Positions 45,525-55,935 of a DNA stretch of 64,000 nt are shown piece by piece (within the stretch, counting starts at the first letter, position 1; each line of letters begins with the position of its first letter). Origin of the DNA: Imbricaverruca yamaguchii. Taxonomy: Eukaryota > Arthropoda > Thecostraca > Neoverrucidae. The position numbers were made by a program, and so were the translations under genes. The stretch spans positions 248,001 through 312,000 of the forward strand of contig JAOTOL010001641.1 in the NCBI GenBank assembly GCA_034440575.1, given 5' to 3'. Under the pieces are notes generated by a model. It ran no database searches. It worked only from the letters and a program-made list of their open reading frames with translations, and had not been told where the DNA came from.

Positions 45525-46759
45525 GCCAACACCACGGTAGCACTACAGGGAGGGACAGCCAGCACCACGGTAACACCACAGGGAGGGACAGCCAACACCA
45601 TGGTAACACCACAGGGAGGGACAGCCAACACCATGGTAACACCACAGGGAGGGACAGTCAACGCCACGGCAGCACTACAGGGAGGGACAGCCAACACCAT
45701 GGTAACACCACAGGGAGGGACAGTCAACACCACGGTAACACCACAGGGAGGGACAGCCAACACCACGGAAACATCACAGGGAGGGACAGTCAACACTACC
45801 GTAACACCACAGGGAGGGACAGCCAACACCACGGCAGCACTACAGGGAGGGACAGCCAACATCACGGTAACACCACAGGGAGGGACAGCCAACACCACGG
45901 TAGCACTACAGGGAGGGACAGCCAACACCATGGTAACACCACAGGGAGGGACAGTCAACACCACGGTAACACCACAGGGAGGGACAGCCAACACCACGGA
46001 AACATCACAGGGAGGGACAGCCAACACCACGGTAACACCACAGGGAGGGACAGCCAACACCACGGCAGCACTACAGGGAGGGACAGCCAACATCACGGTA
46101 ACATCACAGGGAAGGACAGTCAACACTACCATAACACCACAGGGAGGGACAGCCAACACCAGGAAACACTACAGGGAGGGACAGTCAGCACTACCGTAAC
46201 GCCACAGGGAGGGACAGCCAACACCACGGTAGCACTAAAGGGAGGGAGAGCCAACACTACGGTAACACCACAGGGAGGGACAGCCAACACCAGGAAACAT
46301 CACAGGGAGGGACAGTCAACACTACCGTAACACCACAGGGAGGGACAGCCAACACCACGGTAGCACTACAGGGAGGGAGAGCCAACACTACGGTAACATC
46401 ACAGGAAGGGACAGCCAACACTGCCGTAACACCACAGGGAGGGGGAGCCAACACCACCGTAACACTACAGGGAGGGACAGCCAACACCATGGTAACACTA
46501 CAGGGAGGGACAAATAATACTGCCGTAATACTACATGGAGGGACACCCAACACCGCCGTAACACTACAGGGACAGCCAACACTGCAGTAACACCACATGG
46601 AGGGTCAATCAACTCCGGTGTAATACTACAGGGATGGACGACTAGCACCACTGTAACACCACAGGAAGGCAGAATACATAGGGGACATAGGGAAGGGCAG
46701 TCGACACCACCGTATCACCACAAAGAGGGACAACACAGCCGCAACAGTGTTAAAATAAT

Positions 46760-47216
46760 GATTTATTGTTAGGTGTGAGATGTCGAAACCAGTACAGCGG
46801 GATGTCGAAATCGCCATGGTGCATAAATGCTGATCAAAATACTTTGATCCTTAAAACCCAGTTTTGAGACAATGGCGTACGAATAGCTACCGGTTTTGTG
46901 TGTTCTAAGAGGTACCCAATTTGGGGATGCCGACATCAATGATACGATATCAACGATACAAATATCTACGCTATAAACTGGCATTGTACAACATAGAACA
47001 TCACAGGTAATCCCTTCACCTACAGTTGCGCTACAGAATGTTCATTACCACGGTCTCGGATCCGTCATGGTGAGCATAAGCATGCTACCTATAACGGGAT
47101 ATAATACTGTTAGAAACGAGGAATAAAGACCTCACAAGCACGCAGCAAGAAACCCGATGCCGATACATCTTTGGGAAGGGTGTCGATTCAGTGTTCAGTA
47201 AGTGGTATATTCTACC
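46760..47216. other. STK11 intron sequence, no recognised feature
   Basis: Non-repetitive stretch between the main minisatellite and its remnant units at 47217-47340. No gene seen. Confidence 0.4.
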
Positions 47217-47357
47217 CTAGTCCACGAATAATTTATCACTGCCGCAACACCACAGGAAGGGACAGCTGGCACCACCGTAACAGCACAGGAACGATGGACA
47301 GTCAACACTACCGTAACGCCACAGCAGCGGGGGAGGGATGACTTGGACAACACTCAC
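47217..47357 (-). repeat. Diverged 33-bp-type units abutting the STK11 exon 6/7 donor
   Basis: On the minus strand the intron opens GTGAGTGTTGTCCAAGTCAT CCCTCC… and within 45 bp reads as diverged array units (GGTAGTGTTGACTGTCC, TGTGCTGTTACGGTGGTG). The likeness between the intron start and the 33-bp unit suggests that the large array grew from here. Confidence 0.65.
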
Positions 47358-47543
47358 TCGTGCTGCTGTATCTGGGAGATCGCCAGCCGCTGATCGGGAT
47401 CTTTGTGCAGCATGCCACGCAAAAGCGACGCCAGCGACGGACCGATCCACTCCGGTATGTCGAACTCGCCCCGACTGATGTTATCGTACAACTTGAATAC
47501 GGTCTCGCCCTCGAACGGGTAGTGGCCCGTCACGAAATTGTAC
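47358..47543 (-). CDS. STK11: STK11/LKB1 kinase, exon equivalent to human exons 6+7
   Basis: The exon encodes YNFVTGHYPFEGETVFKLYD, NISRGEFDIPEW and LLRGMLHKDPDQRLAISQIQ QHE, the C-lobe of the LKB1 kinase domain (family pattern YNITTGLYPFEG…, LLKGMLEYEP, R-x-S-I-R-Q-I-R-Q-H). The acceptor is GTGCCAG|GTACAAT and the donor is CACGA|GTGAGTG. Split codons match the neighbours: CT|G for Leu upstream and GA|G for Glu downstream. The 186 bp equals the sum of vertebrate exons 6 (128) and 7 (58) from memory, so one ancestral intron is missing here or was gained elsewhere. LKB1 phosphorylates AMPK-family kinases with STRAD and MO25. Confidence 0.95.
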
Positions 47544-48274
47544 CTGGCACGCATGGTTCAGCTGGCTCAATGACACAATACACAGATGCTTGTTCACTAT
47601 TGAAAACAGAGATGGATAGACGATGCTGCATAGGATTTTACAGGGTCATTTTCCAGTATCCCAAAATGCATGTTGAGATTGGGCGTCAGTATAAAATTAT
47701 GCTTAAATTGAAAGTAAGAGTAGAAAATTGAAGCAGAAATATTAGTTGGATACAATATTTCACTATAAACTTTTGTTTTCTGGCCAATGTCTGGTGCACT
47801 TTAAAACCAACAGTACCAACAAGAAAATGCAGAATGCTATTCCTGATACCGGAATATTTTTAGTTTACTGATTACTTTAAATGCAGCAACAGGAAAAAAT
47901 TGGAGGAAAACCATTGATGATGCCGGGGGAGGGTGGCAGAAGTGAAAAAAAAAACTTCTAACTCGGTGTCACTTTTAACCAAGATCTGAAAATGTTTGGA
48001 CAGCTATTTTCAACTATGTCACAAAAAAGTCAGACAAAAAAGTCAGACAATAATCAACACATAAAAATATCTCGCAGGCTAATACGACCACACAGCAGGT
48101 AAAACTATTTCATGCAGAACACGTAGATTCAAGGACGCCAGCCACAAACTACAGTTATTGACATCGCGCATTTTACTAATTTTCCATTGATAACCGGTCG
48201 GGCTGACTGAGATTTTTAATAAACGAAGCGCGAACAAACCTTTCCGGTTCTATTTTGGTCACTGGCCAACTTAC
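47544..48274. other. STK11 intron 5 equivalent
   Basis: Short AT-rich intron bounded by GTAAGT at 48274 and CAG at 47544-47546. No other feature. Confidence 0.8.
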
Positions 48275-48411
48275 AGCGTGATGCCACTGCTCCAGACGTC
48301 CACCTTGTATCCGGGGAACGTGTCGTTGCCGCTGGCTATCTCCGGCGGCTGAAATGCTGGCGAGCCTTGACTGACCGCAATCTCGTCACCTATCTGGTAC
48401 CGATCGAGTTC
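48275..48411 (-). CDS. STK11: STK11/LKB1 kinase, exon 5 equivalent
   Basis: The exon encodes ELDRYQIGDEIAVSQGSPAF, QPPEIASGNDTFPGYKVDVW and SSGITL: activation segment end (SQGSPAFQPPEI, the P-P-E motif) and the start of helix F (D-V-W-S-S-G). The acceptor is CCGGCAG|GAACTC and the donor is ACGCT|GTAAGT. Length 137 bp is the size I recall for vertebrate exon 5. Neither junction shows the tandem duplications seen at other exons. Confidence 0.95.
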
Positions 48412-48959
48412 CTGCCGGCCAGGCGGTGCATGTCACTAGGGTCACCTCTGATGGCCGGTCAGTGCAGGTGTAAGTGTGGAGTCACCGCTCCCAACACCTG
48501 CCTCGGCCGCGTCTAGTAATACGGAAGACGTCAGGAGCCGCAATGTCACACACATTGCTCTTGCCCGCGCGGCGCCGCACCACTTCCAATACCATATCCC
48601 ATGGCTTCGTCACGAGAAGCCGCTATCTTCTCATGCTCAGGCATGGTTGAATTTGTAGTTTGTAATTCTTAATGAGAGGAAAACTTTTGGGTGATCGAAT
48701 ACGAAGAGGTTATTTTGTATTCAAACCTGTTATATCAGAATCTCAGCTTGCAATTTCAAAGAACCTTCAGCACTTCAGCATAGAACAGCTTGCTGCCGAA
48801 CAGCACCACTCAACCTCGAAGTGAGATATTTTCTGGAGAGGAAATAATTTAGGTGAGGCAATAATTTTCTGCAGAAGACAATGCTCCGGGTGACAAAACC
48901 CAGGAAAAAAAACCCAAGGACAGTCTGTTTTCAATCCTGTTCTCAAATCGGGTGTCTCT
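48412..48959. other. STK11 intron 4 equivalent, left part
   Basis: No gene or element recognised between the exon at 48275-48411 and the 39-bp repeat remnant at 48960. Confidence 0.4.
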
Positions 48960-49053
48960 TGGGGGTTCCAGGTGGGAGGTATGCATGGTCAGGTCGCTCA
49001 GTGGTTCCGAATTTGGGTTCCAGATGGGAGTTCCGCACGGTCAGGTGTCTCGG
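48960..49053 (-). repeat. 39-bp minisatellite, portion left of LINE B3
   Basis: Units such as CTGACCGTGCGGAACTCCCA TCTGGAACCC (minus) match those at 55327-55418. LINE B3 split a single array that originally lay just inside the exon-4 donor. Confidence 0.82.
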
Positions 49054-49320
49054 TGGTGGTGGATTGGAGTTCAAGGGCATCTAGGGTCATTTTGCGCCCA
49101 TAACTGAATTGCAATCAATCTACGGTGCTGCTATCATAGCTCACTATCTATCTTTACGGGTGGGGGTATATCACGCCAAGGCGAGCTTGTCGAATGAACA
49201 TAAAAATATTCCCAGACGCAACGGCCTCAGAGTCGTTCCCTATAAGCATACGTAAAGATGACTCGGTATTCAACAGTCCTAAAATATGGCGTCGTAGAGG
49301 ATCTAGCAGTGTACAGTAAA

Positions 49321-52300
49321 CTAAAACATGGCACACGGTAAGCGGGTTAGACCAGCGCAGACATCGGGACCGTCATTACCGGTCACTATATAACTATGTG
49401 TTGCAAAGGTATGGCCTATTCTCAATCGACAGAGTATTACTTCTTCCCGACGTTTGGTTCGGTGAGAGAATAGCCATTTTCCTAGTGTCGGTTTTAAAAC
49501 CCTGAGCTTACTACACTTCGAATTCCAGGATCGTTGCCATTCTGACCGTATACTTAACAATATAGTAGGATATATATCTCTTGGAGGGAGCCGTAGATGG
49601 ACCACACGGCCATTGCTAATGGCGTCTTTGGCGGTTATGTCAGCAGCTTCGTTTCCCGCGAGTCCAACATTGCTAGGAATCCAGCAGAAAACGATATTTC
49701 TTCCGATGTCATGTAAGGATTTTACTATTTTCATAATCCTCCGAACAAGTCGGTTATCCTGGTTAAAGATGTTCAGTGCCTGGAGACTGCTCAGAGAGTC
49801 TGTGAAAACCACATGCTTTGTGGACCGATCTTTCTGTATAAAATAGAGGGCTTGCAGAATGGCATACAGTTCGGCAGTAAAAATCGAGGCTTGCATCGGT
49901 AAACAAAAAGATCGAACACCTTGTCGACTTACGTAAGCACGCCCGACACCAGAGACCGACTTTCAGCGTCAAAGCGAAAAAGTCGTGATATTCATGTATC
50001 TTTTCAAATACTAACATGCGGAGTTCCTCTGGGTTTCCCTGTCCTTTCTTTGAGCAGGTCAAAGTCACGTCAGTCTTCACTGGGACAGCATGCCAAGGGG
50101 GAGTGCTCGGTGTGATTACACGTGCTATGGAACGCGGGCGGATATTACATTCTCGAAGAATCGAAGACATACGAGTGGAAAACGATAATGCACGCTGAAC
50201 CCTGTGACGTGCTCTTCATGTTTCTGAAAATATCCACCGATAGGCTGGATTGTTCCGGTCTTGTGCGACATTACATGCGGATCTCGCGCCCAATAACTTA
50301 CGGCGTAGCGCAAGAGGTGGCTCGTCTATTTCTACCATTACATTAGCAGCCGGTGAGGTGCGAAAGGCTCCAGCAGAAATGCGGAGAGCTGCATTGTGGA
50401 TCACATCAAGGCGACTCTTCGTTGTGGCACACGCTCCGTCATAAATAAAACATCCACAGTCAATTTTAGAACGCACAAGCGAACGATACATAAGAAGCAA
50501 GATATATCTATCTGCTCCATACGAACATCTAGATACTGTACGCATTACCTGTAGTCGCTTTGCACATTTCTGTGCAAGCTCGTTGATATGGGTTGTGTAT
50601 GTCAGTCGGCGATCCATCCACGCACCCAGAAACTTGGCAGCTGGTTTGAATGGTATATGGAGTCCACTGAGCATAATCACGGGGTCAGTACAAGAGCGTT
50701 TGCGACAGAAGTGGATAGCGGTGGTTTTCGACGGACATAACGAAACCGGTTTTGTTGCACCAATCCTGCACCTTCCGAACAGCCATCTGGAGTTGTCTCT
50801 CAACCGTGTGCACAGAGCGTGAAGAGGACCATATAGCGAAAGCATCCACGAAAAGCGCTCTCCCTACGGAAGTTGGCAGCAATGTACCCACGTCATTAAA
50901 TGAAATAGCAAACAATGCAACGCTTAGTAAGCTCCCCTGCGGGACTCCATTAACTTGTGAAAAAGTGCCAGATTTTCCTATTCTGTTTCCTATTCTGACG
51001 CGAAACGTTCTGGAAGACAGAAAATTGGACAAGAAGACACCCATGGGACCTCTGATTCCCATATTGTGGAGCTTCATCAGGATCCCGTGACGCCACGCCG
51101 TATCATATGCGCCGTCGATGTCAAAAAATATTACTGCTGTATGGTGGCGTTTCATAAACTCAGAGCGCACAACCGAGTCGAGTGTTAAAATGTGGTCAAG
51201 TGTGCTACGGTGTTTTCGGAATCCACTCTGTATCACAGTAAGGAGATTGTTACGTTCTAAAAACCACATCAATCGGACGTTCACCATTTTTTCAAACAAT
51301 TTACACAGGGAGCAGGTCAGTGAGATGGGACGGTAATGTAATTGATCCGTGCCTGATTTACTTGGTTTACGTATGGGCACTATAATTGCCTCCCGCCATG
51401 AAGGAGGAAATGTTCCGGATGTCCACATTACATTTAGTGCTTTAAAGTGTTTCTAAAGCAGCAGCTGGTAAACGTTTTATGATATCATTATGCAGATTGT
51501 CGGGGCCCTCTGCCACGCTCTTGAGTGTGCCGATCGCTGCAGTGAATTCAGAAATGGAGAATGGTATGTTATACTGGAAGACGTCTGTAGTGGAAAAATC
51601 AAGAGGACGTGCCTCGCACCGATCCTTGTGTCTAAAAAATTGCTCGTTATATGTGTTTTCCGAGCGTGCGGACCAGGCACACCCTATCTTGTCAGCCACT
51701 TCTTCTGGGTCGATGATGTCCTGTGCTGCCATGTGCAAGACGGGGAGAGGAACTGGGGCGTGTTTCCCAGAGAAACGCTTAATACGGGACCATACGGTAG
51801 ACAGTGACGTGGAACGATTTAACGTGCCTACATACGATTTACACGAGGCTCGTTTCCCTTCGGCAATAATACGTCGCGCGAGCGCTCGTGCTTTGCGGAA
51901 AGCTATTAAATTGTACATGCAGCTATTATTGTTAAATGTACGGAGTGCCCTCTTCCTAGCACGGATAGCCTCCAGACACTTATCGGACCACCATGGGACT
52001 GGTGCTCGAATTGACGTCCCCGAAGATCGAGGGATGTGGCGCTGGGCACTCTGCACAGTTGCCGAAGTGAATGTTTCTATGGAGATAACGGATTCATCGG
52101 AGTGGTCGCGGAGCGTGCTTTCAAGGTGACCTTGGAAAGCTTTCCAGTCGGCTCGGTGAAATATCTACTTTGAAGGTCGTCGGCTAACCGTAACTTGATT
52201 AATGAAATGGTAGTAAACAGGAACGTGGTCGCTGTGATGTGGGTCGCTAGCAACCGACCATTCTAAGACAGGTGCAATTTCTGGACTGCAGAGAGCGAGG

Positions 52301-52860
52301 TCCAGCACGGACGTCTGACCAGTCGGTAGTGTAATATGTGTCGGTGTTCCCGTGTTAAGAATGCAGAAAGAGAAAACGCTTATAAAACGTTTCATTGCAC
52401 GCCCACGGTTAGTAATCTTTGTTGAGCCTCAAAGAGAGCGGTGCGCATTAAAATCGCCACACACCATCACCGGTGGTGTGAGTTGAGCCACAGTTTCAAA
52501 AAGATCAGAAAGTGGAAAGAATCTGCCCGGTGGTAGGTATATGCTACATATAGAAACGGCACGGTGATTTATTACTACACGAGCAGCAATGCACTGAATA
52601 GTTGAAGAGAGAGGAACATGTGTGAATGGGACAGAGTTGTACACAGCAATGAACACACCGCCATGTGACACAGTGCTAGACGATCTTTTCGTAAAACGGT
52701 GTAATTTTTTTAGATGAAACTGAGCACCTGGAGCCAGTTTTGTTTCCTGGATACTTACTACCGATGGCGTACGGGAACTTAACAGATGCTGGAGGTCAAT
52801 GAAGCTGGATTTGATTCTTCTACAGTTCCACTGTAAAACTACTATATGGGTAAGTTAATA
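49321..52860 (-). pseudogene. ORF2 of LINE B3: endonuclease, reverse transcriptase, RNase H
   Basis: Endonuclease pieces (SHGGVFIAVYNSVPFTHVPL, MVCGDFNAHRS, 52165-52671), linker and RT N-terminus in one 204-codon frame (51442-52056), RT core in a 247-codon frame (50685-51428: LHYRPISLTCSLCKLFEKMV, FFDIDGAYDTAWRHGI, NGVPQGSLLSVALFAI), RT thumb (50216-50845) and RNase H (49321-49896: HVVFTDSLSSLQALN, IVFCWIPSNVGLAGNEAADI, CRLRIGHTFATHSYI). The catalytic motif reads LFVDAFAIW, the second Asp being Ala, so polymerase activity is lost even where the frame is open. Several frameshifts occur. Confidence 0.9.
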
Positions 52861-53529
52861 CAGTAAAACATGTGCGTTGGAGAGGGAGAGAAATTAAGTA
52901 AGATGACTAGTGTATATCACAAATCCAGCGACATGTCGAAAGTGAGCGACATGACTAAGATGTCTAAAATGAGGTTCAGCGATTATCGTCTGCACGCTGT
53001 TTCGGGTGGGTGTCCTGATATGCATCGAGCGAGGATGTTCTTGGGCGTGATCGTGGTGTAGCCTCCTCAGGGGGTGACGCCGTGCAGGGAAACACGCGCT
53101 TCTCAGAGCGCGCCATGCCGCTCGGCCCAGTCGCCGGTGGGGGTTCAAACGAGGCGGCGGTGGTGGCGGACCCATCGATCTAGACGGCCCAATAGAGCCC
53201 TCGACTCGCCTGCGTGGCGAAGATGTACCCGCCGACGGCGGAGGTGCCACTGCAGGTTGATGGCCCGCGGGTTCCGGGTTCGGAGAAACAGGTAGCCGTC
53301 GGGCTGCACGTCCACGGTCCCCCAAGTCCGGGGCTCCGGGGCGCACTGCAACTCGTGGGACGCTTGGCTTAACTGCCAAGGGGTGTCCAGATGCATGGGG
53401 AGAGAGGGCGTGGCCGGCTTGGATGTTGAAGTCGGGTATGACACTGCGGTGTTGGTGGGAGGCGATAATGTTTCCACCGGTGATTCTGTGGGACGCTTCC
53501 TCCTCTGCACTTCACGCCACTCACCACCC

Positions 53530-54690
53530 TCCTACCCCAGGGACGCTGTGGAGGGCGAGTCACCACTCGGCGGTGCTTGTTTCTTGCCCGGGGCTGTGGG
53601 AGCCTGCTCAGGGAGCGCTCCTTGTCTGTTCCCGTGGGCTTCGAAGAACAGTGGCTCAACGTCACCGTCTTGTAGGGATCGAGATGGTGCCATTTGCTTT
53701 ATTGGCGAAGAGACAGGCAGACCAAATTTCCGGAGAAGAGTGCTCAGTTGGTCCATGAGGTCACTCGTTCCGATGTCGCTGTGTTGTGGGGTTGACTTAG
53801 AGTTTGCGACTTTTGCTGCATATGAGATTTTCGGGTGCGCTTGGTCATAAATATCTCTGGCTTCTCGAAATGTCACCCTTCGGGTGTACTTCATTGATAT
53901 TATCTCCTTTTCTCTCAGGTAGCATGGACATGTCCGGTCGTATGAAGGGTGGCGATCTTGTCCCTTGCCACAGTTGGTGCAGAATGTCGTTTCCGAAGTA
54001 CAGCACTCACTACCATGGTCGTAGGAGGCACATCTACCACATACAGGGCGGTTTCTACAATACTGGTTCGTGTGGGCAAATCTCTGACACTAAAAACATC
54101 TCATCGGATTAGGAGGAAATACTCTGACCTTGACTCGGACGTAGCCAACCCTGATTTCAGGGGGAATTCTGTGGTGTTAATTGTTAACATGACATTGTTC
54201 GTTAAGTTCAATTCCGCTCCTCTCCTCACCTTCATTTCCCTAGCTCCAGTCACACTAAACTCGGACAGTCCATCGACAATCTCCTCCTCGGGCACATCTC
54301 GCAGATCAAAGCAATTTATCACGCCTCGAGATGAATTCTTTGTCTTATGAGATTCTACGACAATTGGGATGGATTCATCGACCCTCTTATCACCCTTGCG
54401 AACACTATATATAAAGTCTGATACTCGTAGTGCGGTCTCCGCCTCTCCCGCCAACGCGAACTCCACTTCCAAAGACCCGTCCCTCAACTTTTCACAGCGC
54501 AAGATCTTACCAAGTCGATCGCACCCGTCCCGCCTTTAGAAGGGCGACAACGAAGCGAGGCACTTTGTCTGACCTCTAAAGATAAGAATGCGGGGAACAG
54601 AACTGTTTGTCTGGCCCCTACGAGAGGCACCGGGAGAGTGTTTTTGGTTCGTGGATGCCATGTGTTGTGTGCTTTGTTTCGGCTCATCGG
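53530..54690 (-). pseudogene. gag-like ORF1 of LINE B3
   Basis: The conserved block MRCEKLRDGSLEVEFALAGE, FDLRDVPEEEIVDGLSEFSV (54101-54502) is open. The zinc-knuckle region near 53920-54120 is readable only across stops. The C-terminal part (SMKYTRRVTFREARDIYDQA HPKISYAAKVANSKS, 53532-53894) is open again. Broken into at least three frames. A proline/arginine-rich region follows to 52894. Confidence 0.82.
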
Positions 54691-55326
54691 GCGCCCCTCC
54701 CCTTAGGGGCCCTACTGTGGGGACGCCTGGGTCCCGCGGACGGGAGGTCGCCAGGCGCCCGAGGAGCTATACGGGGCAGGCGGCGCCTTCGCCCGGCCGG
54801 GAGAGAGACTCACCACCCCGACCGGGATCCAGCACCGCCCACCCCTGGACCCCGGCCGGCCGGACCGGCGGGCACCGGGAAGTGTCCCAGGCCCTCGGTC
54901 CGAGGCGACCAGCCACTTGGCCCGCGTGAGGCCCCACGGGCCCGCCCGCCCCTCCGGGATATCGGGACCAAAGAGGTGTGTTGGTCCCCGTCACAACTAG
55001 TACCGTGCGGCGGGGGATCTCAACCTCCAGGACTCCGTCAACCCCGGGGGACGGGCCGAAGGGGCGCGGCTACCCCGATAAAACTGAGCTGGTGGGCAGG
55101 GCCGGGGAAGTTGCCTTGCATGCTCATAGTAGGGATAGTCGGTGTTGCAGGGTCAGATGAAGGACATCGATTGGGACGAGATGGGCATTGGAATGGGAGC
55201 GTAAGGATGGAAGGACGAGTGAGGCACTCTTCGTCTGACCTCTCTCCGGCTTCCTGGTGGTCTGGCCGCCGGATCCTGGAGGCACGCAATCCCCCCTCCA
55301 CGTAAAGGTGATGCCTCATCGGGGGG

Positions 55327-55418
55327 CAGGTGTCTCGGGGGTTTCAGATGGGAGATCTGCACGGTCAGGTGTCTCGGGGGTTCCAGATGGCAGATCCGCA
55401 CGGTCAGATCGCTTGCTC
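55327..55418 (-). repeat. 39-bp minisatellite just inside the STK11 exon-4 donor
   Basis: Two to three units of CTGACCGTGCGGATCTGCCA TCTGGAACCCCCGAGACAC begin about 15 bp after the GTGAGC donor. The rest of the array lies beyond LINE B3 at 48960-49053. Confidence 0.85.
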
Positions 55419-55420
55419 AC

Positions 55421-55553
55421 CTCGGCGGTGCCTAAGTCGGAGATCTTGAGAGTCAAGTCGGACGTGACCAGCAGATTTGCGGGCTTGATGTCGTTGTGCA
55501 CCACCGCCTGACTGTGCAGATACTCCAAACCCGATATCAGCTGCATAAAATAC
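55421..55553 (-). CDS. STK11: STK11/LKB1 kinase, exon 4 equivalent (catalytic loop)
   Basis: The exon encodes [40 protein letters not shown] and GTAE. It holds the catalytic loop [10 protein letters not shown] (proton-acceptor Asp, Lys and Asn present) and the D-L-G version of the DFG motif that LKB1 is known for. The acceptor is TTCTACAG|GTATTTT after a pyrimidine-rich tract and the donor is GCCGAG|GTGAGC. The first G completes Gly with the GG left by the exon at 62863-63036 (…QAHGYF…). Length 133 bp equals the remembered vertebrate exon 4. Confidence 0.97.
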
Positions 55554-55788
55554 CTGTAGAATATGATAAAGAGTGAACTATACACCGCGAACGTCATGGC
55601 ACCGCCATTTCGTTATCATAGACATAAGCTTAACTGCTCTAGCATTGCTATACGCCAGAATCGATTAAAAGCGCTTGACCATCTGTTTTCGTCATTGAAA
55701 ATGGCTATTCTGGTTTACATAAACCATAACATAATGCATTTTTATGCAATAGCCGACAGCTTCTCTACACGATCTTTCTGGAATTATC
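55554..55788. other. STK11 intron 3 equivalent, left part
   Basis: Polypyrimidine-rich acceptor region, then AT-rich sequence without recognisable features. Confidence 0.4.
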
Positions 55789-55935
55789 GAGCACTCAGCA
55801 ATTATGAAAGGGCTCTCTGTAATTGTGAGAGGGCTCTTGCTAACTGTGAAAGGGCTCTAGGTAAGTGCGAGAGGGCCCACTGCTACTGGGATAGGGCTTT
55901 CAGTAACTGTGAAAGGGCCCACTGTAACTGTTGAA
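55789..55935 (+). repeat. ~21-24-bp minisatellite in intron 3
   Basis: Six to seven units of the form TGTGAAAGGGCTCTNGNTAAC (for example AATTGTGAGAGGGCTCTTGC, AACTGTGAAAGGGCTCTAGG). The Cys-Glu-Arg-Ala peptide frame across it is a repeat product. Confidence 0.85.

Larger units (their letters stand above)
41385..46740. repeat. 33-bp minisatellite with higher-order structure, in the STK11 intron
   Basis: Roughly 150 units of 33 bp, mainly GGTAACACCACAGGGAGGGA CAGCCAACACCAC and the variant with GGCAGCACTA at its start. A higher-order repeat includes SINE S1 (copies at 41768, 43213, 44127, 45345; first spacing 1,445 bp). Because 33 is a multiple of three and units lack stops, most frames read as long ORFs (for example Gly-Gly-Thr-Ala-Asn-Thr-Thr-Val-Thr-Pro-Gln), which I regard as spurious. 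Edges decay from about 46400 onward. Short relatives reappear at 47217-47340 beside the donor of the 47358-47543 exon. Confidence 0.95.
49054..55326 (-). mobile_element. LINE family B, copy B3, near full length (6,273 bp) with 12-bp TSD
   Basis: Flanked by CAGGTGTCTCGG at 49042-49053 and 55327-55338. Order on the minus strand: 5' end CCCCCGATGAGGCATCACCT, GC-rich 5'UTR (54560-55326), gag-like ORF1, proline-rich tail, endonuclease, reverse transcriptase, RNase H, 3' hairpin (49075-49100) and a CCACCACCACC tail. This copy defines the structure of the family. RNase H plus zinc-knuckle ORF1 points to the I/LOA/Jockey group of non-LTR elements; the exact clade is not determined. Confidence 0.93.

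Noticed and set aside
41321..46330. Several long ORFs (190-303 codons) in many frames of the 33-bp array, Thr/Gly/Asn-rich or Val/Pro/Cys-rich.
   Set aside because: The period is a multiple of three and the unit has no stop in most frames. The frames have no start context or recognised domains, are interrupted by SINE copies, and lie in an STK11 intron.
41385..46740. Regularly spaced repeats resembling a CRISPR-like array.
   Set aside because: There are no unique spacers between repeats; the units are head-to-tail, and the context is an animal gene intron.
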